From Polaromonas sp. (GTDB taxonomy: Bacteria > Pseudomonadota > Gammaproteobacteria > Burkholderiales > Burkholderiaceae_C): DNA of 64,000 nt. Both the position numbers and the translations under genes were made by a program. Shown one piece after another: positions 59,526 through 64,000 of the stretch; within the stretch, counting starts at the first letter, position 1; each line of letters starts with the position of its first letter. The DNA lies in the NCBI RefSeq assembly GCF_013817205.1, contig NZ_JACDDD010000005.1:1-64000 (forward strand), given 5' to 3'. The notes beneath the pieces were generated by a model, which was not told the DNA's origin, did no database searches, and saw nothing but the letters and a program-made list of their open reading frames with translations.

Positions 59526-60071
59526 ATGACCGTTACCTCTGAAGCCACCTCCCGCCTCTTCTCGCCTGAGGTTCTGGACGACCTTCTGCTCTACCGCCTC
59601 AGCCGCTTGCAGGCCACCGCCGGCCGCATGGTGGTGCGGTACTGCGAGGGCCAGTTTGGTATCACCCGACGCGAATGGCGCATTCTGGCGCAGCTGGCTT
59701 CGCGCGGCCCCATGGGCTCTTCGGAACTGGCCGAACACGCGCACCTGGACCGCCCGCGCACCTCCAAGGCGGTCACCACATTGGCTGAGAAAAAACTGGT
59801 CAGCCGCAGCGGCCGCCCGGGTGATGCCCGGCAGATCCGCGTGGAACTGACAGCGGCTGGCATCGCCCTGCATGCGCGGCTGTTTCCGCTGGTTAGACAG
59901 ATCAACCGCGATGTGCTGCAAGTCCTGCAGCCGCAAGAGATTGAACTGCTCGCAGGCATGCTGACGCGCTTGCAGGCAAGCGCGGACGCCCTGGCCGCTG
60001 AGGGGGATTTGCCGCTGGCCGACAGGCGCCATGGCAGCAGCGCGCGCCGCTACAAGCCCGATGTGGATTGA
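59526..60071 (+). CDS. MarR-family transcriptional regulator
   Basis: A 181-residue winged-helix regulator. FGITRREWRILAQLASRGPMGSSELAEHAHLDRPRTSKAVTTLAEKKLVSRSGRPGDARQIRVELTAAG covers the helix-turn-helix and wing. N- and C-terminal helices form the dimer region. The ATG at 59526 is used; an in-frame GTG at 59514 would add four residues. A 13-codon open frame (59501-59542), with gggag upstream, overlaps this start in another frame. It is divergent from the TctC-sulfatase operon, its likely target, with a palindrome between. Confidence 0.9.
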   Translation: MTVTSEATSRLFSPEVLDDLLLYRLSRLQATAGRMVVRYCEGQFGITRREWRILAQLASRGPMGSSELAEHAHLDRPRTSKAVTTLAEKKLVSRSGRPGDARQIRVELTAAGIALHARLFPLVRQINRDVLQVLQPQEIELLAGMLTRLQASADALAAEGDLPLADRRHGSSARRYKPDVD

Positions 60072-60076
60072 GTTTT

Positions 60077-60173
60077 GCCGTGGGGGCCATCGGCCGCAGC
60101 GCAGGGCCGCCCCAAGCAAGGCCAGCCCCCTCGGGGGGCAGGGAGCTACACGCAGTGAGCGACCGTGGGGGCC
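60077..60173 (+). repeat. Repeat family B copy 6
   Basis: It begins with an extra partial tail (gccgtgggggccatcggccgcagcgcagggccgcc), then caagcaaggccagccccctcggggggc, agggagctacacgcagtgagcgaccgtgggggcc. It lies between the convergent marR and GNAT genes; the tail ends 4 bp before the GNAT stop codon. Confidence 0.85.
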
Positions 60174-60177
60174 ATAT

Positions 60178-60906
60178 TCACATCGGCATGCGGTCGCGGC
60201 TGTCACGCACGCCGCGACGCACTTCCTGCACCAGTCCCAGCAGGTCCCAGAACTGCATGGCCTGCACTTTCAGACGATAGTCGGTCTGGGCAATCTGCTC
60301 TTCCACCAGCTCGGTCATGCGCGAGTCCAGGTCGGCCGGCGGCAGCTTGAGGTAGGCCTCACTCTCCGAGCCGTCGCGCTCAATCACCGCACCGGCTTTG
60401 CGGGCGATGTTGAGCATGGCGGTGTTTTCGCTGAGCGCGTGGATGAACATCATGCGCACGCCTTCGTTGCGCGCGTGGATCACGGCTCGGTCAAATAGCC
60501 GCGCGCCGTAGCCGCGGCCGCGTGCGTGCGGCAACACCGACACGCCAAATTCGGCGCAACTGGTCAGATCCGGATCCACCGACAGCGCCAGGTGCGCCAT
60601 GGCGATCAGTTCAAGCCGGCGGTTGTAGATGCCAAAAATTTCGTCGCGCTGGTAGTTGAGGCTGGCCGAGTAACGGCGGATCTGCTCGTCGCTGGCGGCG
60701 TAGCCGAAACGCAGGTAGCGGTCGTGCGCGTCCAGCGCCAGCAAGTGCTTTTCAATCCGCTCGCTGTGGCTGGGGCCGATGGAACGGATAGGCACCATCA
60801 CCGGCACCCGGTAAGGCGCAGGCTCGCCGTCCTCCACCACGGGTGGGCGGAAGAACTCCCTGCCTGCGTTCAGGGATGCCTTTAAAAATATGCCGGGACT
60901 GACCAT
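60178..60906 (-). CDS. GNAT-family N-acetyltransferase
   Basis: A 242-residue protein with one GNAT domain, about residues 35-190. LDAHDRYLRFGYAASDEQIRRYSASL is a typical N-terminal segment of the RimI-like bacterial acyltransferases next to a GGDEF-free tail. ELIAMAHLALS and AEFGVSVLPHARGRGYGARLFDRAVIHARNEG provide the acetyl-CoA motif (R-x-x-G-x-G). It lies alone on the minus strand, downstream of a 272-bp interval with a family A repeat. Substrate unknown. Confidence 0.88.
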   Translation of the reverse strand: MVSPGIFLKASLNAGREFFRPPVVEDGEPAPYRVPVMVPIRSIGPSHSERIEKHLLALDAHDRYLRFGYAASDEQIRRYSASLNYQRDEIFGIYNRRLELIAMAHLALSVDPDLTSCAEFGVSVLPHARGRGYGARLFDRAVIHARNEGVRMMFIHALSENTAMLNIARKAGAVIERDGSESEAYLKLPPADLDSRMTELVEEQIAQTDYRLKVQAMQFWDLLGLVQEVRRGVRDSRDRMPM

Positions 60907-60994
60907 GTACCCAATATAAGGGTATTCCCGCAGAAATCCAGCCTGCAGGGGCTTTTTCCGTACTGACCGGGGTCAGACACCTCAATTACAAGCC

Positions 60995-61048
60995 AAATTG
61001 GCCTCCAGCCCTCGTCCAGAAAGCGCAAGTAGCTATCAAAACAGGAGC
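60995..61048 (-). repeat. Repeat family A copy 11
   Basis: On the minus strand GCTCCTGTTTTGATAGC, then TACTTGCGCTTTCTGGACG, then AGGGCTGGAGGCCAATTT. It lies within the 272-bp interval between the GNAT and asnC-type genes; I see no gene or RNA in the rest of that interval. Confidence 0.82.
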
Positions 61049-61178
61049 AAATGTCCCCTCTGCACTGACGCCGGTCCGGCATTACTCGACACCTGAACCG
61101 GCTCCTTCCCCTAATTCATCCGGAATCAGGTGCCCCGACCAGCCCCCCCAAACGGCCCAGATATCCGTCCCGGCACGT

Positions 61179-61652
61179 TCAAACTGGCACTGCGGTTGTG
61201 GCCTTCACCCGATCCAGTACAAAGCTGGTCTTGCAGTCCTGCACGCTGGGGTGCTTGAGCAGGGTGTCCATGATGAAACGGCTGTAATGCGCCATGTCGG
61301 CGACCACCACACGCAGCAAATAGTCCATCTCGCCGGTCAGCGCCGCACACTCCACCACCTCGGGCCAGGTCTGCACACTCGCACGGAATAGGTCCATGGG
61401 GTTGCGCTTGTGGGATTCGGTGTGTTTTTCCAGCCGCACATTGATATAGGCCGTCAGCCCCAGCCCGACGGATTCGGGCCTGACCAGGGCCACATACCGG
61501 GCGATCACGCCGCTTTCCTCCAGCCGCTTGACGCGGCGCAACACAGCACTCGGCGACAGGCGGACCTCCTCGGCGATCTGGTCGTAGGTGGCCCTTCCGT
61601 CTGCCTGAAGGCTGCGCAATATAAGTCTGTCCAGCTTGTCTAATGCTTCCAT
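61179..61652 (-). CDS. Lrp/AsnC-family transcriptional regulator
   Basis: A 157-residue feast/famine regulator. LDKLDRLILRSLQADGRATYDQIAEEVRLSPSAVLRRVKRLEESGVIARYVALV is the helix-turn-helix. VRLEKHTESHKRNPMDLFRASVQTWPEVVECAALTGEMDYLLRVVVADMAHYSRF is the RAM ligand-binding domain. Such regulators divergent from hpd commonly answer aromatic amino acids. It is divergent from hpd across 128 bp. A TGCAG/CTGCA inverted repeat lies 11 bp before its start. Confidence 0.93.
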   Translation of the reverse strand: MEALDKLDRLILRSLQADGRATYDQIAEEVRLSPSAVLRRVKRLEESGVIARYVALVRPESVGLGLTAYINVRLEKHTESHKRNPMDLFRASVQTWPEVVECAALTGEMDYLLRVVVADMAHYSRFIMDTLLKHPSVQDCKTSFVLDRVKATTAVPV

Positions 61653-61663
61653 GCGGCCTATTT

Positions 61664-61678
61664 TGCAGGTTTACTGCA
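61664..61678. promoter_or_regulatory. Candidate AsnC/Lrp operator before hpd
   Basis: TGCAG-GTTTA-CTGCA, a perfect inverted repeat with a 5-bp AT-rich centre, close to the asnC-type start and about 100 bp before hpd. The 15-bp length and AT centre fit Lrp-family sites. Assignment is from position and symmetry. Confidence 0.6.
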
Positions 61679-61780
61679 CGATTGCCAAGATCAGCGCCTC
61701 AATTTGCATAAAACGTGAGAGGGCGCGCCGGTACATTAAGGGATCTGTTGCCCGCAAAACGCCTATCGTCTGGAGACACC

Positions 61781-62902
61781 ATGACTTCCACAAGCACCCC
61801 GACCGCCACAGCCACCACCGCATGGGACAACCCCATGGGCACTGACGGTTTCGAATTCATTGAATATGCGGCGCCCGACCCGGCTGCCATGGGGGCACTG
61901 TTCAAACGCATGGGCTTCAAGCCGATCGCGAAGCACCGCCACAAAAACGTGACGCTCTACCGTCAGGGCGGCATCAACTTCATCATCAATGCCGAGCCCG
62001 ATTCTTTTGCCCAGCGTTTTGCACGCCAGCACGGCCCCAGCGTCTGCGCCATCGCCTTCCGCGTGCAGGATGCCAAGGCGGCCTATGAGCGCGCGATCAG
62101 CCTGGGCGCCTGGGGTTATGCCCACACGGCAGGCCCGGGCGAGCTGAACATCCCGGCCATCAAGGGCATCGGCGACTCCATCATTTATTTCATCGACCGC
62201 TGGCGCGGCAAAAATGGCGCGAAAGACGGCGACATCGGCAACATCGGCTTCTTCGACGTGGACTTTGAACCCCTGCCCGGCGCAGAGCTGAACCCGGCCG
62301 GCCACGGCCTGACCTACATCGACCACCTCACCCACAACGTGCACCGCGGCCGCATGGCCGAGTGGTCGGGCTTTTACGAGCGCCTGTTCAACTTCCGCGA
62401 GGTGCGCTACTTCGACATCGAAGGCCAGGCCACCGGCGTCAAGAGCAAGGCCATGACCAGCCCCTGCGGCAAGATCCGCATCCCGATCAATGAAGAAGGC
62501 AACGAAAAAGCCGGCCAGATCCAGGAGTACCTCGACAAGTACCAGGGCGAAGGCATCCAGCACATCGCCATGGGCTCCAACGACCTGTATGCCACCGTGG
62601 ACTCGCTGCAAATGAGCGGCATGAAGCTGCTGAACACCGGTGAGACCTATTACGAGCTGCTCGACAAACGCATTCCCGGCCACGGCGAAAACGTGGCCGA
62701 GCTGCAGGCCCGCAACATCCTGGTGGACGGCACGCCGGGTGAGCTGCTGCTGCAGATCTTCAGCGAGAACCAGCTCGGCCCCATCTTCTTCGAGTTCATC
62801 CAGCGCAAGGGCAACCAGGGTTTTGGCGAGGGCAACTTCAAGGCGCTGTTCGAAAGTATTGAGCTGGATCAGATGCGCCGCGGCGTCCTGCAAAAAGCAT
62901 GA
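61781..62902 (+). CDS. hpd: 4-hydroxyphenylpyruvate dioxygenase
   Basis: A 373-residue non-heme iron enzyme that turns 4-hydroxyphenylpyruvate into homogentisate in tyrosine degradation. Two vicinal-oxygen-chelate domains: FEFIEYAAPDPAAMGALFKRMGF starts the first, and LTYIDHLTHNVHRGRMAEWSGFYERLFNFREVRYFDIEG the second, with the first iron His. GIQHIAMGSNDLY provides the second His, and LLLQIFSENQLGPIFFEFIQRKGNQGFGEGNFKALFESIE the Glu and C-terminal helix. ATG at 61781 with tggagac upstream. Stop overlaps the phhA frame (ATGA). Confidence 0.96.
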   Translation: MTSTSTPTATATTAWDNPMGTDGFEFIEYAAPDPAAMGALFKRMGFKPIAKHRHKNVTLYRQGGINFIINAEPDSFAQRFARQHGPSVCAIAFRVQDAKAAYERAISLGAWGYAHTAGPGELNIPAIKGIGDSIIYFIDRWRGKNGAKDGDIGNIGFFDVDFEPLPGAELNPAGHGLTYIDHLTHNVHRGRMAEWSGFYERLFNFREVRYFDIEGQATGVKSKAMTSPCGKIRIPINEEGNEKAGQIQEYLDKYQGEGIQHIAMGSNDLYATVDSLQMSGMKLLNTGETYYELLDKRIPGHGENVAELQARNILVDGTPGELLLQIFSENQLGPIFFEFIQRKGNQGFGEGNFKALFESIELDQMRRGVLQKA

Positions 62903-63834
62903 GGACCGGCGCGCCTCAGGAAGATGGAAGTGCCGGGGCACGCGCCGCGAAGGGCCGCCCCGAGCAAGCGACGGCCCCCTCGGGGGGCAGCGAACCACAC
63001 GCAGTGGGGAGGGTGGGGGTCACATCCTACGGCGCGAGTGAACGCCCCCCTCGCGGCGACTACACCCGCGCGGGCGCCGACTACACCTGTCCGCAGGATT
63101 ACGACAGCTACACGGCGGCCGACCACGACACCTACCGGCGCCTGTACGAACGACAGGCCGCGCTGTTGCCGGGCCTGGCCTGCGACGAGTTCATCACCGC
63201 CCTGCCCTCACTGGGCGCGAGCGACCACATTCCGCGCTTTGAAGACATCAACCAGCGCCTGCGCCAAGCCACCGGCTGGGAAATCGTCACCGTGCCGGGG
63301 CTGATTCCGGAGGTGCCGTTTTTCACCCTGCTGGCGAACCGCCAATTTCCGGTGACCGATTGGATACGCAAGCCTCAAGAGTTCGACTACATCGTCGAGC
63401 CCGACGTGTTTCACGACCTGTTCGGCCATGTACCCTTGCTGTTCAACCCCATCTTTGCCGACCACATGCAGGAGTACGGCAAGGGCGGCCTCAAGGCCCA
63501 CGGCCTGGGCGCCTGCGAGCAACTGAGCCGGCTCTACTGGTACACCATCGAGTTCGGGCTGATCCAGCAAAAGGACGGACTGCGCGCTTACGGCGCGGGC
63601 ATTCTCAGTTCTTCGGGCGAACTGCAGCACTCGGCTCAAAGCCCCGAGCCCCAGCGCCTGCCGCTGGACATTGAGCGCGTGATGCGCACCCGCTACAAGA
63701 TCGACAGCTACCAGCAGACCTACTTTGTCATCAACAGTTTCAAGGAACTGTTCGACAAAACCGCGCCGGATTTCACGCCGATTTATGAAAAGCTGAAAGG
63801 AATGCCGGAATTGGCGGCGGGCCCGGTGGCCTGA
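62899..63834 (+). CDS. phhA: Phenylalanine 4-monooxygenase
   Basis: Up to 311 residues; a pterin-dependent iron hydroxylase converting phenylalanine to tyrosine. VPGLIPEVPFFTLLANRQFPVTDWIRKPQEFDYIVEPDVFHDLFGHVPLLFNP has the two iron His in HDLFGH, and YWYTIEFGLIQ the iron Glu. Homology begins around PRGDYTRAGADYTCP (about residue 50). The first 40 codons run through family B copy 7, so the start is unsure: ATG 62899 overlaps the hpd stop as ATGA, but GTG 63004 or 63013, inside the repeat tail, are possible. In operon with hpd. Confidence 0.92.
   Translation: MRTGAPQEDGSAGARAAKGRPEQATAPSGGSEPHAVGRVGVTSYGASERPPRGDYTRAGADYTCPQDYDSYTAADHDTYRRLYERQAALLPGLACDEFITALPSLGASDHIPRFEDINQRLRQATGWEIVTVPGLIPEVPFFTLLANRQFPVTDWIRKPQEFDYIVEPDVFHDLFGHVPLLFNPIFADHMQEYGKGGLKAHGLGACEQLSRLYWYTIEFGLIQQKDGLRAYGAGILSSSGELQHSAQSPEPQRLPLDIERVMRTRYKIDSYQQTYFVINSFKELFDKTAPDFTPIYEKLKGMPELAAGPVA
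62948..63021 (+). repeat. Repeat family B copy 7, across the phhA start region
   Basis: Cgaagggccgccccgagcaagcgacggccccctcggggggc, then agcgaaccacacgcagtggggagggtgggggtc. The tail differs from consensus (ggggaggg for gagcgacc). It lies between hpd and the first conserved codons of phhA. Confidence 0.85.
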
Positions 63835-63836
63835 GC

Positions 63837-64000
63837 TCAAGCGGCCAGCTTGAGCCTGGGAGAAAATCCGGCCCGTGCGGCCAGGCGGACAAGTAAGTCA
63901 AGGCTAAAGCTGTTGATTTTTCCCCGTTTGATGTCACTGACTCTGGCTTGAGTCACACCCAACTGCACGGCCGCTTTTGCTTGAGTCAGGCCACTTTCCG
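63837..64000 (-). CDS. XRE-family helix-turn-helix protein (partial at window edge)
   Basis: The last about 53 residues of a Cro/C1-type DNA-binding protein; the 5' end lies beyond the window. The visible chain reads ESGLTQAKAAVQLGVTQARVSDIKRGKINSFSLDLLVRLAARAGFSPRLKLAA then stop: an intact helix-turn-helix (LTQAKAAVQLGVTQARVSDIKRG) plus the LDLLVRLAARAG helix seen in HigA/XRE antitoxins. Whether a toxin gene accompanies it cannot be seen. It is convergent with phhA with a 2-bp gap. Confidence 0.82.
   Translation of the reverse strand, partial: ESGLTQAKAAVQLGVTQARVSDIKRGKINSFSLDLLVRLAARAGFSPRLKLAA

Noticed and set aside
59421-60206. A 260-residue N-terminal extension of the TctC-type receptor
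   Set aside because: The extension is antisense to marR and includes a family B repeat; a signal peptide and Shine-Dalgarno mark the true start at 59420.
1-64000. tRNA, rRNA, CRISPR arrays, insertion sequences and prophage genes
   Set aside because: I looked for cloverleaf ends, spaced identical repeats, transposase motifs and phage structural genes and found none; the dispersed repeats are irregularly spaced and do not form an array.

Overview
The window looks like a chromosomal segment of a high-GC betaproteobacterium of the family Comamonadaceae, most like Polaromonas, Rhodoferax or Variovorax. This rests on gene content (a LiuR-type leucine regulon with aceK, and the corC-lnt and glyQ-glyS-gmhB-plsC neighbourhoods), on Bug/TctC-type receptors, and on two dispersed repeat families that I associate with this group. 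I see no rRNA, tRNA, CRISPR array, transposase or prophage gene. Coding density is high and no gene-free stretch exceeds about 300 bp.

Layout. 0.25-1.4 kb: an orphan branched-chain amino-acid ABC receptor. 1.4-11.1 kb (minus): leucine-degradation operon I, reading liuB, liuC, an exported alpha/beta hydrolase, a DUF4126 protein, liuD, a GhrA-like reductase, liuE, a YbaK-DUF1289 fusion and a DsbA-fold isomerase; an AraC regulator is divergent from it. 12.3-16.6 kb: a beta-propeller protein and an HTH/TPR regulator divergent from DUF899-DUF2182, then a DUF2383 protein with a clear terminator. 16.7-27.7 kb: small metabolic and regulatory units (YCII, GST-DoxX/LysR, aminotransferase, SDR/HxlR, a DUF2868-DUF3482-like membrane protein, HAD phosphatase, YchJ-rhodanese, halogenase-like flavoenzyme). 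27.8-37.4 kb: operon II, controlled by LiuR: enoyl-CoA hydratase, thioesterase, liuA, carbonic anhydrase, aceK, a small membrane protein, thiolase, acyl-CoA dehydrogenase; a divergent metallo-beta-lactamase-fold hydrolase shares the liuR promoter. 37.3-44.7 kb: a four-gene signalling cluster. 44.9-51.5 kb: glyQ, ABM, glyS, FkbM, gmhB, plsC and a YgjP-like protease. 51.6-54.3 kb: bile-acid-type symporter plus D-aminoacylase. 54.4-56.9 kb: corC-lnt. 57.1-60.1 kb: sulfatase, TctC receptor and MarR. 61.2-63.8 kb: AsnC regulator, hpd and phhA (phenylalanine/tyrosine catabolism). The right edge cuts an XRE-type gene.

How the genes work together. Operons I and II together encode leucine catabolism from isovaleryl-CoA to acetyl-CoA plus acetoacetate: LiuA dehydrogenates, LiuB/LiuD carboxylate, LiuC hydrates and LiuE cleaves. 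A carbonic anhydrase (possible bicarbonate source for the carboxylase) and AceK (the isocitrate dehydrogenase switch that opens the glyoxylate shunt) sit inside the LiuR-controlled operon, which makes metabolic sense for growth on acetyl-CoA-yielding substrates. Two near-identical 22-bp palindromes mark the two LiuR-type promoters; none is visible before operon I.

The most unusual signal is the pair of dispersed repeats. Family A (about 55 bp, 11 copies) and family B (about 60-115 bp, 7 copies) are mostly intergenic, but copies lie in frame inside four protein genes (YbaK-DUF1289, liuB, the YgjP-like protease, D-aminoacylase). One copy supplies a Shine-Dalgarno and TTG start to one gene and the stop codon of its neighbour. 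Family B repeatedly abuts stop codons in a fixed orientation. A histidine kinase whose phospho-acceptor His is Asp is the second notable oddity.
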